Part shown: in pieces, positions 7,520-14,865 of the stretch | Layout: every line of letters starts with the position of its first letter | Position numbering within the stretch: the first letter of the stretch is position 1 | Origin: Phenylobacterium sp. CCH9-H3 | Lineage (GTDB): Bacteria > Pseudomonadota > Alphaproteobacteria > Caulobacterales > Caulobacteraceae | Assembly (NCBI RefSeq): GCF_001557235.1 | Contig: NZ_LSJI01000105.1 | Span: forward strand, 1 to 25,830 | DNA: 25,830 nucleotides | Direction of reading: 5' to 3' | Translations under genes and position numbers: made by a program | Notes under the pieces: generated by a model | The model's database searches: none | Told to the model about the DNA's origin: nothing | The model's input: only the letters and a program-made list of their open reading frames with translations

Positions 7520-8164
7520 TCAGCTGGAGCTGCGCCAAGGCGGCGGGCGCGGCGCGACCTTCAAGCCACCGTTGTCATCCCGGTTTCGCGGCACGCGAAG
7601 ACCGGGACCCCGATGCGATGAGGTGGACAGAAGGTTGCTGCGCCGCCCAGACACGGTCTCCGAACCCAACAGATCGGGGTCCCGGTCTTGGGCTGCGCCC
7701 AAACCGGGATGACAAGGGATGTTTGGATGGGGGCCGAGCACGCGTTCGGCGCGGGCCAGGCCGCGCCGGATGCGGGCGATGCTGGCGTCCACCGCTTCGT
7801 CGATGGCCTCGCGATCGCCTAGCGAGGCGTCGAGGGGCTCGCCCCAGTCGGCGCGCTCGTATTCCTGCCAATCGGTGCGTTCGGCCCAATCACTACGCTC
7901 GGGCGGCGGTGACGCCGCGGGCTTCGGCTCAGGTTTCGGCGCGGCAGGTTCGCGCGGCGCGCGCCTCAGCTTGAATTCCAGGGCGATGCTCTGGCGAACG
8001 GAGCGGGAGACCTGATGGAAGGCCTCGCTGAGCAGGACAAGGTCCTGCGTGTTGTCGGCACGGCGCAAGGCGTCGCTCAGACGTCGGGCAGCGCCCATCC
8101 CCGCCTCGGCGAGTTCCGCCAGCATGCGGCCGTGCCGCGCGTCCATGTCGTCATCCGAGGACAT
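7520..8164 (-). CDS. Unknown cytoplasmic protein whose C-terminus is encoded by a repeat element (214 aa)
   Basis: I do not recognise the family. Residues ~1-70 look helical (HGRMLAELAEAGMGAARRLS, then QDLVLLSEAFHQVSRSVRQS). A Pro/Ala/Lys-rich linker follows (PAAPKPEPKPAASPPPERS), then Trp-containing repeats of the type SDWAERTDW/ERADW and another helix (IDEAVDASIARIRRGLARAE). There is no signal peptide. About the last 65 residues, from GPHPNIPCHPG on, are read out of the palindromic element at 7572-7715 and its flanks. The ancestral protein therefore probably ended near RAERVLG. The gene lies 47 bases downstream of urtE on the same strand, so it may be transcribed with the urea transporter. 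Neither possible start (8164 or 8146) has a strong Shine-Dalgarno. Confidence 0.65.
   Translation of the reverse strand: MSSDDDMDARHGRMLAELAEAGMGAARRLSDALRRADNTQDLVLLSEAFHQVSRSVRQSIALEFKLRRAPREPAAPKPEPKPAASPPPERSDWAERTDWQEYERADWGEPLDASLGDREAIDEAVDASIARIRRGLARAERVLGPHPNIPCHPGLGAAQDRDPDLLGSETVSGRRSNLLSTSSHRGPGLRVPRNRDDNGGLKVAPRPPPWRSSS
7572..7715. repeat. Paired palindromic (REP/BIME-like) intergenic element
   Basis: Two hairpin-forming units face each other. The left begins TTGTCATCCCGGTTT (7572-7586) and ends GACCGGGACCCCGAT (7600-7614). The right begins ATCGGGGTCCCGGTC (7673-7687) and ends AAACCGGGATGACAA (7701-7715). Each unit is itself a stem-loop (CCCGGT..TCGCG/CGCGA..ACCGGG and CCCGGTCTTGGGC/GCCCAAACCGGG). 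Units starting TCATCCCGG are a common type of dispersed palindromic repeat in alphaproteobacteria (from memory). The element runs into the 3' end of the minus-strand gene and supplies its stop region. Confidence 0.75.
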
Positions 8165-8211
8165 GGCGCGAGCAGAACACGCCGATGCGACAGATACGGT
8201 CGTAGTCGCGC

Positions 8212-8919
8212 CTATATCGACACCAGGCTCGCCACGTCCTCGGCGCGCTCTTCGCGGGTGCTGCCCTCGCGGATCACGCGGCCGCGCTGGAGGACGCAGT
8301 AGCGGTCGGCGAAGCTCCAGGCGAAGTCCAGGTACTGCTCGACAATGACGATGGTGACGCCCAGCTCGCGGCGCACGCGCTGCAGGGCCTCCTCGATCTG
8401 CTGTACGACGTTGGGCTGGATGCCTTCGGTGGGTTCGTCCAGCAGCAACAGGCGCGGCATGCCGGCCAGGGCGCGGCCGATGGCGAGCTGCTGCTGTTCG
8501 CCGCCGCTCAGCACGCCGGCCTTCCGCTGGCGGATCTGAGCCAGCTTGGGGAACATCTCGAAGACGTAGGCCGGCACGGCGCCGTCGCCGCGCCCGCCCG
8601 CAGCCGAGAGCCCGGTGGCCAGGTTCTCCTCCACCGTGAGGTGCGGGAAGACGTGACGTCCCTGGGGCACATAGCCGATGCCCGCCCGCGCGCGATGGTG
8701 GGAGGCCTGGTGGCTCACGTCCCAGCCGTCGAACAGCATCCTGCCGCCGGTCAGCGGCTGGGCGCCCACGATGGCCCGCAGCAGGGTGGTCTTGCCCACG
8801 CCGTTGCGGCCGATGACGGCGGTGACGCCGCCGGCCAGGATGTCCAGGTCGATGTCCCAGAGCACCTGGCTCTGGCCGTAGCCGGCGCAGGCGCCGTTCA
8901 ACCTAAGCAGCGGCGTCAT
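8212..8919 (-). CDS. urtE: Urea ABC transporter ATP-binding protein UrtE
   Basis: One of the two cytoplasmic ATPases powering urea import. It has Walker A (GRNGVGKTT), the Q-loop region (IGYVPQGRHVFP), the ABC signature (LSGGEQQQ), Walker B (LLLLDEPTEGIQP) and the H-loop region where UrtE/LivF proteins have VEQY. The phrase EGIQPNVVQQIEEAL is typical of UrtE rather than generic LivF. At 235 aa it has normal length. Its start overlaps the end of urtD by 17 bases, so translation is coupled. It is the last transporter gene of the leftward urtABCDE operon. A branched-chain amino-acid assignment is less likely given the UrtA and UrtD sequences. Confidence 0.93.
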   Translation of the reverse strand: MTPLLRLNGACAGYGQSQVLWDIDLDILAGGVTAVIGRNGVGKTTLLRAIVGAQPLTGGRMLFDGWDVSHQASHHRARAGIGYVPQGRHVFPHLTVEENLATGLSAAGGRGDGAVPAYVFEMFPKLAQIRQRKAGVLSGGEQQQLAIGRALAGMPRLLLLDEPTEGIQPNVVQQIEEALQRVRRELGVTIVIVEQYLDFAWSFADRYCVLQRGRVIREGSTREERAEDVASLVSI

Positions 8920-9661
8920 GCTTGGTCCGTCCCAGATAGACTGCGGCCACCTCGGCGTCGGCGCGGACCTCCGCGACGCTGCCTTCCTTGAGGAGCCTGC
9001 CCTGGTGCATGACGGTCACCCGGGCGGCGAGCTGCTCCACGAACGCCATGTCGTGATCGATCACCACCACGGTGTGGCGGCCGGCCAGCGAGCGGACGAG
9101 CTCGGCGGTGCGGGCCGTCTCGGCCGGGCCCATGCCGGCGGTAGGTTCGTCCAGGAGCAGCAGCTCGGCGTCGGTCGAGACCACCATGCCGATCTCCAGC
9201 CATTGCTTCTCGCCGTGCGCCAGCTCGCCGGCGACGGCGTCGCGGCGGTCGGAGAGGCCGATGCGCTCCAGGGTCCGGTCCACGCGTTCGCGCTCCGCGG
9301 CGGGGATGGCGAGGCCGAAGTTGCGCCACCAGCGGCGGTCCTTCCTGGCCGCGGTGGCCAGGTTCTCGGCGACGGTGAGGGTGGGAAGGATCCCGGGCGT
9401 CTGGAACTTGCGGCAGATGCCGCGCCCGACGATCTGGTGCTCCGGCAGGCGGGTGAGGTCCTCGCCCTTGAAGGCGATGCGGCCCGACGTGATCGGGACC
9501 CGGCCGATGATGGCGTCGCAGAAGGTGGACTTGCCGGCGCCGTTGGGACCGATCAGCACGCGGATCTCGCCCGGTTGGAGCGACAGGCTCATGCCGTCGA
9601 TGGCGCGGAAGCCGCTGAAGCTGACGACGAGGTCCTCGACCTGGAGGAGGGGACCCGTCAT
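8903..9661 (-). CDS. urtD: Urea ABC transporter ATP-binding protein UrtD
   Basis: Cytoplasmic ATPase subunit (252 aa). Walker A is GPNGAGKST. The signature region is the UrtD form (LAHGEKQWLEIGM) instead of LSGGQ. Walker B is LLLLDEPTAGMG and the H-loop is IDHDM. The segment GRGICRKFQTPGILPTLTVAENL is characteristic of UrtD/LivG ATPases. The ATG at 9661 overlaps the TGA of urtC (ATGA), and the 3' end overlaps urtE by 17 bases. Confidence 0.93.
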   Translation of the reverse strand: MTGPLLQVEDLVVSFSGFRAIDGMSLSLQPGEIRVLIGPNGAGKSTFCDAIIGRVPITSGRIAFKGEDLTRLPEHQIVGRGICRKFQTPGILPTLTVAENLATAARKDRRWWRNFGLAIPAAERERVDRTLERIGLSDRRDAVAGELAHGEKQWLEIGMVVSTDAELLLLDEPTAGMGPAETARTAELVRSLAGRHTVVVIDHDMAFVEQLAARVTVMHQGRLLKEGSVAEVRADAEVAAVYLGRTKHDAAA

Positions 9662-10695
9662 GGCGCAGCCTTCCGGCGCTTGACCCGCGCCATCATCCCC
9701 TCGGCCAGGCCGGCGAGGCCGCGCGGCATCAGGGTCACCACGACGATGAACAGGGCGCCGAGGACGTAGAGCCAGAGCTCGGGCAGGGCCGAGGAGATGC
9801 GGTCGCGGGCGAGGTTGACGAGCAGGGCGGCGACGATCGCGCCCACCAGGCTGTGGCGTCCGCCGATGGCCACCCAGATGATCATCTCGATGGAGGGCAC
9901 GACCCCCACGAGGGCTGGCGAGACCACGCCGGCGTGCAGGGTGAAGAGCGCCCCGGCGAGACCCGCGAGCATCGCCGCCGCGGCGAAGGCCGCCACCTTG
10001 TAGGGCGTCGGGTCGTAGCCCAGGAAGCGCATGCGGTTCTCGCCGTCGCGGATGGCGCGCAGGAGTGTCCCGAACCGCGAGCCCCGGATCGCGGCGAGCA
10101 GCAGTCCGGCGGCGACCAGGGCGGCCAGGGTGACCCAGTAGAGGCCGCGGACGGCGCCCTGGGTGTTGAGATCGACGCCGAGCAGGGTGGGGAACTCGGT
10201 CAGGCCGTTGAAGCCGCCGGTCGTGGCTTGCTGGCTGATGAGCAAGGTCGCGAAGGCGAGGGCCAGGGCCTGGGTGATCAGGGCGAAATAGGTCCCGCCG
10301 ACGCGGCGGTGGAACACCATCCAGGCGAACAGGGCGGCCAGCACGCCGGGGATCGCCACGACGCCGATCAGGGCGACGGCGGGATTCTCGAACGGGCGCC
10401 ACCACCAGGGCAGGGCCTTCAGCCCGCTCCAGACCATGAAGTCCGGAAGCTCGCCGGGACCCAGGGCGGAGAGCTTCAGGTGCATCGCCAGGGCATAGCC
10501 GCCCAGGCCGAAATAGACCCCCTGGCCGAGGCTGAGGATCCCGGTCTCACCCCACAGCAGGACGATCCCGAGGGCCAGGATGCCCAGAGCCATGAACCGC
10601 GCGATCAGGTTGAGATCATAGGAGCCGATGAGGAAGGGCAGGGCCGCGGCGGCGGCGACCGAGGCGATCAGGGCGATGAGCCGGGGGGATTTCAC
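9658..10695 (-). CDS. urtC: Urea ABC transporter permease UrtC
   Basis: Inner-membrane permease (345 aa) of the LivM type. Multiple helices are evident (LIALIASVAAAAALPFLIGS, MALGILALGIVLLWGETGIL), along with the family motifs GETGILSLGQGVYFGLGGYA and YFALITQALALAFATLLISQ, and EMIIWVAIGGRHSLVGAIVA near the ATPase-coupling loop. The start is a GTG at 10695, 13 bases after the urtB stop. The length and the GLNDLTEF-like segment (GGFNGLTEFP) fit UrtC. It partners with UrtB to form the channel. Confidence 0.93.
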   Translation of the reverse strand: MKSPRLIALIASVAAAAALPFLIGSYDLNLIARFMALGILALGIVLLWGETGILSLGQGVYFGLGGYALAMHLKLSALGPGELPDFMVWSGLKALPWWWRPFENPAVALIGVVAIPGVLAALFAWMVFHRRVGGTYFALITQALALAFATLLISQQATTGGFNGLTEFPTLLGVDLNTQGAVRGLYWVTLAALVAAGLLLAAIRGSRFGTLLRAIRDGENRMRFLGYDPTPYKVAAFAAAAMLAGLAGALFTLHAGVVSPALVGVVPSIEMIIWVAIGGRHSLVGAIVAALLVNLARDRISSALPELWLYVLGALFIVVVTLMPRGLAGLAEGMMARVKRRKAAP

Positions 10696-10708
10696 GGGAC
10701 CGCGCGCC

Positions 10709-11602
10709 TCAGGCGTCCAGGGCCCGGGAGCGGGGGGCGAGCACCCCCTGCGGCCGGAACTGGATGAAAGCGATCACCAGGACCAGCATCAGGACTTGGG
10801 AGACGCTGACGTCGACGAAGATCTGCGCCATGGCCGAGAAGAGGCCGAGGATCACCGCCGCTACCGTCGAGCCGGCGATGCTGCCGAGGCCGCCCATGAC
10901 GACCACGAGGAACGCCGGGACGATGTAGCTCTGCCCCACCGTCGGCGTGACCGGGCCGAGCAGGCCGAGCGCGACGCCGGCCAGGCCCGCGACGCCGGAG
11001 CCCAGCGCGAACATCACCATGTCCACGCGGCGCACGTCGATGCCGACCGCCGCCGCCATCATCCGGTCCTGGTTCACCGCGCGGACCAGCAGGCCGATCC
11101 GCGTCCTGGTGAGCAGCAGCGCCAGGCCGCCCAGCAGGGCGGCGCAGAGGACGATGATGAGGATCCGCGTCGTGGGCAGGGACAGCGGACCCAGCGCCAC
11201 GGCCGTGTTCATCCAGGCCGGGGCCCGCACCTCGACGCCGATCGGCCCGAAGATGTTTCGCGCCGCCTGCTGGAGGATGAGGCTGAGGCCCCAGGTGGCC
11301 AGCAGGGTGTCCAGGGGCCGGGCGGCCAGGCGGCGGATCAGCGTGGCTTCGATGGCGGCCCCCAGGAGCGCCGAGCCCGCGAAGGCTGCGGGCAGGGCCA
11401 GCAACAGGCCCGCCGTGCCGGGCACGGCCTTCATGACGAGATAGGCGATGTAGCCGCCCAGCATCAGCAGCTCGCCGTGGGCCATGTTGATGACCCGCAT
11501 GAGGCCGAAGGAGAGGGCGAGGCCGAGCGCCGCCAGCAGATAGAGCGAGGCGACGCTCAGGCCGTTGAATCCCTGGCCCAGGGTCAGAACCACGCCGTCC
11601 AT
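10709..11602 (-). CDS. urtB: Urea ABC transporter permease UrtB
   Basis: Inner-membrane permease (297 aa) of the LivH type. It shows LVLA-type helices and the signature LGLALSFGLMRVINMAHGEL near the N-terminus, TWGLSLILQQAARNIFGPIG (a UrtB hallmark) and the coupling region RTRIGLLVRAVNQDRMMAAA, and it ends with FIQFRPQGVLAPRSR. The ATG at 11602 (MDGVVLTLGQG) gives a normal UrtB length. A weak Shine-Dalgarno suggests coupling to urtA, which ends 32 bases upstream. Confidence 0.93.
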   Translation of the reverse strand: MDGVVLTLGQGFNGLSVASLYLLAALGLALSFGLMRVINMAHGELLMLGGYIAYLVMKAVPGTAGLLLALPAAFAGSALLGAAIEATLIRRLAARPLDTLLATWGLSLILQQAARNIFGPIGVEVRAPAWMNTAVALGPLSLPTTRILIIVLCAALLGGLALLLTRTRIGLLVRAVNQDRMMAAAVGIDVRRVDMVMFALGSGVAGLAGVALGLLGPVTPTVGQSYIVPAFLVVVMGGLGSIAGSTVAAVILGLFSAMAQIFVDVSVSQVLMLVLVIAFIQFRPQGVLAPRSRALDA

Positions 11603-11634
11603 GGGCTGCCGTGCTTTCGAGAGCTGAACGGGGA

Positions 11635-12837
11635 TCAGGCGGGCGCGCAGGTCTTCCCTGGGAAGGCGAGGCGGTCGTAGGGCTCGGGCGCGATCGGGCC
11701 CGGGGACTGGGAGACGATCTTGAACTGACCCGCCCCGTCGAGCTGGCCGATGTAGGCGGTCTGCACCAGGCTCTGGTTGGGGGCGAACTTGACGCCGCCC
11801 ATCGGCGAGGGGCTGTCGGCCAGGGCCACGGCCGCCTTGCGCACCGCCGTGGGGTCGAAGCTGCCGGCTTTCTCCACGGCGGCCTTCCACTGGTAGACGT
11901 TGATGTAGCCGTGGACCATCGGGTCGGTGACGACCGCCTCCGGGCCGTACTTCTTCTTGTAGGCCGCGACGAACGCCTTGTTCTCGGGGCTCTCGAGGCT
12001 CTGGAAGTAGTTCCAGGCCGCATAGCTGCCCTGCACCAGCTGCGGCCCCATGGCCTGGGCTTCCTGTTCGCCGATGGAGAAGGACATGACCGGCAGGGTG
12101 GTGGTGGAGACCCCGGCGGCGGCGAGCTGCTTGAAGAAGGCCACGTTGGAGTCGCCGTTCAGGGTCGAGAAGATGATGTCGGGCTTGGCGGCCTGGATCT
12201 TGGCGATCACGGTGGAGAAGTCGGCGCCGCCGAGCGGCACATATTCCTCGCCGGCGGTGGCCAGCTTGCGGTCGGCGATGTGGGTCTTGAGGATCAGGTT
12301 CGCGGTGCGCGGGAACACATAGTCCGAGCCCACCAGGAAGTAGTTCTTGAAGCCCTGGGCCACCGCCCAGTCGAGGGCCGGCAGGATCTGCTGGTTGGGC
12401 TGGGCGCCGGAGTACATGATGTTCGGCGAGCACTCGTTGCCCTCGAACTGGACCGGGTACCAGAGCAGGTTGTTGGTCCGCTGGAAGACCGGCTGCATGG
12501 CCTTGCGGCTGGCCGAGGTCCAGCCGCCGAACACGGTGACCACCTTGTTGCTCTCGATCAGCTTGGCGGCCTTCTGCGAGAAGGTGACGGGGTCCGAGGC
12601 GCCGTCCTCGACCACGGCCTCGATCTTGCGGCCCAGCACGCCGCCGGCGGCGTTGATCTCCTCGATGGCCATCAGTTCGGCGTTCTTCACCGTCACTTCG
12701 CTGATCGCCATGGTGCCGGTGAGCGACTGCAGGACCCCGACCTTCACCGGGCCGCTGTCCTTGCTGCAGCTGACGAGCGCGACGCCCGCCAGAAGCACGG
12801 CCATGCGCCGCGACACGCCCTTGCGAACCAAATCCAT
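11635..12837 (-). CDS. urtA: Urea-binding protein UrtA, predicted lipoprotein
   Basis: Substrate-binding protein of the urea transporter (400 aa). Typical UrtA phrases are GVLQSLTGTMAISE, FGGWTSASRKAMQPVFQ, NNLLWYPVQFEGNECSPNIM, GSDYVFPRTANLILK and LNGDSNVAFFKQLAAAG. The ATG at 12837 has GGGAG 6 bases upstream and gives MDLVRKGVSRRMAVLLAGVALVSC. This ends in a lipobox (LVSC), so the mature protein is probably lipid-anchored rather than freely periplasmic. It is the first gene of the leftward urt operon and diverges from the nickel-uptake operon across the long operator at 12926-12988. UrtA-like proteins bind urea; a related guanidyl ligand cannot be excluded from sequence. Confidence 0.94.
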   Translation of the reverse strand: MDLVRKGVSRRMAVLLAGVALVSCSKDSGPVKVGVLQSLTGTMAISEVTVKNAELMAIEEINAAGGVLGRKIEAVVEDGASDPVTFSQKAAKLIESNKVVTVFGGWTSASRKAMQPVFQRTNNLLWYPVQFEGNECSPNIMYSGAQPNQQILPALDWAVAQGFKNYFLVGSDYVFPRTANLILKTHIADRKLATAGEEYVPLGGADFSTVIAKIQAAKPDIIFSTLNGDSNVAFFKQLAAAGVSTTTLPVMSFSIGEQEAQAMGPQLVQGSYAAWNYFQSLESPENKAFVAAYKKKYGPEAVVTDPMVHGYINVYQWKAAVEKAGSFDPTAVRKAAVALADSPSPMGGVKFAPNQSLVQTAYIGQLDGAGQFKIVSQSPGPIAPEPYDRLAFPGKTCAPA

Positions 12838-12925
12838 CGAACTCTCCCAGGGACCGCCGGCCACAACGGCGGGCGCGCCCCATCCGCCACGTCCATTTCA
12901 GCGTATGGAGCGCCCATCCGCGGGG

Positions 12926-12988
12926 GTATGGGGCGTTTGACGTAGGCAGTCGGGGGCGAAATGAGCGTCTACGTCATTCGCCCCATAC
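12926..12988. promoter_or_regulatory. Long inverted-repeat operator between urtA and the nickel-uptake operon (site A)
   Basis: Two 22-base arms face each other across 19 bases. The left arm (12926-12947) reads GTATGGGGCG then TTTGACGTAGGC. The right arm (12967-12988), read on the minus strand, is GTATGGGGCG then AATGACGTAGAC, so 19 of 22 positions agree. A further partial copy, GTATGGAGCG, begins at 12903. The site is 89 bases upstream of urtA and 91 bases upstream of the isomerase gene, in the shared divergent control region. Its near-duplicate at 21102-21162 makes a chance palindrome very unlikely. The regulator is inferred to be the LuxR-type protein at 6531-7451. Confidence 0.8.
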
Positions 12989-13078
12989 GGGCGCCCGCGG
13001 CCCCTGCCTACGGTCGCGACGGGGCGGATCTCGCGAGGTTTCGTGCGCGCCGCCCGCACCCTGAGCGGCGAGTGGACG

Positions 13079-13864
13079 ATGCGATTGCCCAAGCTACTGC
13101 GCGAACCCTTGGTCGCCTTCGCCGGCCTGGGCGGCGCGTTCTTCCTCCTCTACCACCTGTCCACGGCCGACGAGCGCGTGATCGAGGTGAGCAAGGCCGA
13201 CCAGACCAGCCTGGTCGCCGACTACGAGATGCTCACCGGCCGGAAGGTGGACGCGGCCCAGCGGAAGACCCTGGTCGAGGACTATGTGGCCGACGAGGTC
13301 CTGTTCCGGGAGGCCATCGCCCGGGGCATGCACCTGACTGACAAGGAGACCCGCCAGAAGCTCACGGACAAGATGCGGTTCCTGATCGCCGGCGCCCCGG
13401 CGGAGCCGACCGAGGAGCAGCTGATCGACTTCTATTCCGACAACCTGGACCTCTACCGCTCGGAGCCGAAGATCTCGTTCGACCACGTCTTCTTCCAGGC
13501 CCAGCCCGAGGGGGCGCCGCGGCTGCTGAAGGTGTTGAACGACGGGGGCATGGTGCAGGGCGATGAGTTCTGGATGGGCCACCAGATGGTCAACTACGGC
13601 CAGAGCATGGTGCGCGGCATGTTCGGCCAGGCGTTCCTCGACGAGATCGCCCGTGCGGCTCCGGGCGCCTGGGTGGGGCCCATCGCGTCGATCCGGGGCG
13701 TGCACTTCGTGCGCGTGAACGGCGTCGCGGAGCCCGAGATGATGCCGTACGCCCAGATGCGCGACCAGGTCCGACAGGACTGGAACAATCGCCAGATCGA
13801 GACGGCCATCTCCAGCCAGATGAAGGTCCTGAAGCCGAAGTACGAGATCCATGTCGAGCCTTAG
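13079..13864 (+). CDS. Membrane-anchored PpiC/parvulin-like peptidyl-prolyl isomerase
   Basis: A periplasmic folding-helper protein (261 aa from this start). One N-terminal hydrophobic anchor (LVAFAGLGGAFFLLYHL) is followed by a SurA-N-like helical part (DQTSLVADYEMLTGRKVDAA, FREAIARGM) and a parvulin-like region (ISFDHVFFQ, FGQAFLDEIARAAPGAWVGP, IRGVHFVRVNG). Proteins of this type are often found beside HupE/UreJ genes. I prefer the ATG at 13079, giving MRLPKLLREPL, because relatives typically start this way. A GTG at 13043 with GAGG 5 bases upstream is a real alternative. The gene overlaps hupE by 14 bases. It may assist folding of the outer-membrane receptor or the metal transporter; this is inferred from position. 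Confidence 0.85.
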   Translation: MRLPKLLREPLVAFAGLGGAFFLLYHLSTADERVIEVSKADQTSLVADYEMLTGRKVDAAQRKTLVEDYVADEVLFREAIARGMHLTDKETRQKLTDKMRFLIAGAPAEPTEEQLIDFYSDNLDLYRSEPKISFDHVFFQAQPEGAPRLLKVLNDGGMVQGDEFWMGHQMVNYGQSMVRGMFGQAFLDEIARAAPGAWVGPIASIRGVHFVRVNGVAEPEMMPYAQMRDQVRQDWNNRQIETAISSQMKVLKPKYEIHVEP

Positions 13865-14858
13865 GCGCGCCATCTTCCTGGCCGCAGCCCTGTGGCTCGT
13901 GGCGGCGAGCGCGCAGGCGGACGTCTTTCGGGCGATCCGGTTCGCCTTCGCGCCAGGCGAGGCGCCGGGCGTCTATGAGCTCGGCGTGGCCCTGCCGCAG
14001 ACGGCCGCGAACCTTGCGCCGCTGAAGTACCCGGACCAGTGCCGGGAGACCGGGGTCGACCGGCGGCTCTCGGACGGCGAGCTCCTGTTCGTGTTCGAGA
14101 TCCAGTGCGACGGGCCCCTGAAGCCGACCGACACCATCCTCGTGCCCTGGTCCCTGGACGGCGCCCTGTTCTCCTCCGGCCTGATGGCCGGCGGCGCCGC
14201 GACGGCCGTGGAGACGACCGCGGCGGGGGCCGAGCTTCCCATCGGACGGACGGCCATCGTCGAGCGCAGCCTGGGCGAAGTGGCCGGCGACTACCTCTGG
14301 CAGGGCTTCATCCATATCCTCATGGGCTGGGATCATCTGGCCTTCGTGCTCTGCCTGTGCCTGCTGACCCAGGGGCGGACCCTGCTGCTGCTCGTGACCA
14401 CCTTCACCCTGGGCCATTCGCTGTCCCTGGCCCTGGCGTTCTTCGAGGTGGTGCGGATCCCGGTTCCGCCGGTGGAGGCGGTGATCGCGCTCTCCATCGC
14501 CTTCATGGCTCGCGAGGCGCTGGTGCGGGATCGGCGGGTGGAAGAGACGCCCGCGATCCGCGCCCGCTACATGGCCGTGGTCGCCGCCTTCGGACTGCTG
14601 CACGGCCTGGGCTTCGCGAGCGTGCTCGGGGATCTGGGCCTGGTGAAGGCCGAGCGCGTGCCCGGCCTGATCTTCTTCAACCTGGGGGTGGAAGTCGGCC
14701 AGCTTGCGTTCGTGGCCGTCGTCACCGGCGCGATGTGGGCGGCGGGGAAGGTGCGGTTGTCCGAGCCCGCGCGGGTGGCGGCCCTGTACGGCGCCGGCGT
14801 GCTGGGGTGCTTCTGGGTCTTCGAGCGGGTCGTCGGCTTCACCCCGGGACTGAGCTGA
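13851..14858 (+). CDS. hupE: HupE/UreJ-family nickel transporter with signal peptide and periplasmic domain
   Basis: Inner-membrane transporter (335 aa) of the family that imports nickel for hydrogenase or urease. A signal peptide (MSSLRRAIFLAAALWLVAAS) leads into a ~120-residue periplasmic domain, then the six-helix core. That core carries the family's His-rich motifs: GFIHILMGWDHLAFVLCL, TTFTLGHSLSLALAF, VPPVEAVIALSIAFMA and FGLLHGLGFASVLGDLG. It overlaps the isomerase gene and is followed after 7 bases by a TonB receptor, forming a probable nickel uptake chain across both membranes. No hydrogenase genes are visible. Its neighbourhood with urt genes favours urease, or nickel-using ureohydrolases, as the destination. 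Cobalt or another divalent metal is possible. Confidence 0.9.
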   Translation: MSSLRRAIFLAAALWLVAASAQADVFRAIRFAFAPGEAPGVYELGVALPQTAANLAPLKYPDQCRETGVDRRLSDGELLFVFEIQCDGPLKPTDTILVPWSLDGALFSSGLMAGGAATAVETTAAGAELPIGRTAIVERSLGEVAGDYLWQGFIHILMGWDHLAFVLCLCLLTQGRTLLLLVTTFTLGHSLSLALAFFEVVRIPVPPVEAVIALSIAFMAREALVRDRRVEETPAIRARYMAVVAAFGLLHGLGFASVLGDLGLVKAERVPGLIFFNLGVEVGQLAFVAVVTGAMWAAGKVRLSEPARVAALYGAGVLGCFWVFERVVGFTPGLS

Positions 14859-14865
14859 GCCGTTC

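Noticed and set aside
8212..12837. Branched-chain amino-acid transporter (livKHMGF) assignment
   Set aside because: The binding protein has UrtA-specific phrases (WTSASRKA, LLWYPVQFEGNEC, GSDYVFPRTAN) and UrtD/UrtE have their own signature forms, so urea is the better call.
12937..12966. TTGACG in the operator arms read as a -35 promoter box
   Set aside because: No plausible -10 hexamer lies 16-18 bases downstream in either long site, so the element is better explained as a protein-binding site.
12961..13341. Plus-strand open frame starting inside operator site A
   Set aside because: It begins within the inverted repeat and is out of frame with the isomerase gene; the product is Arg/Pro-rich.
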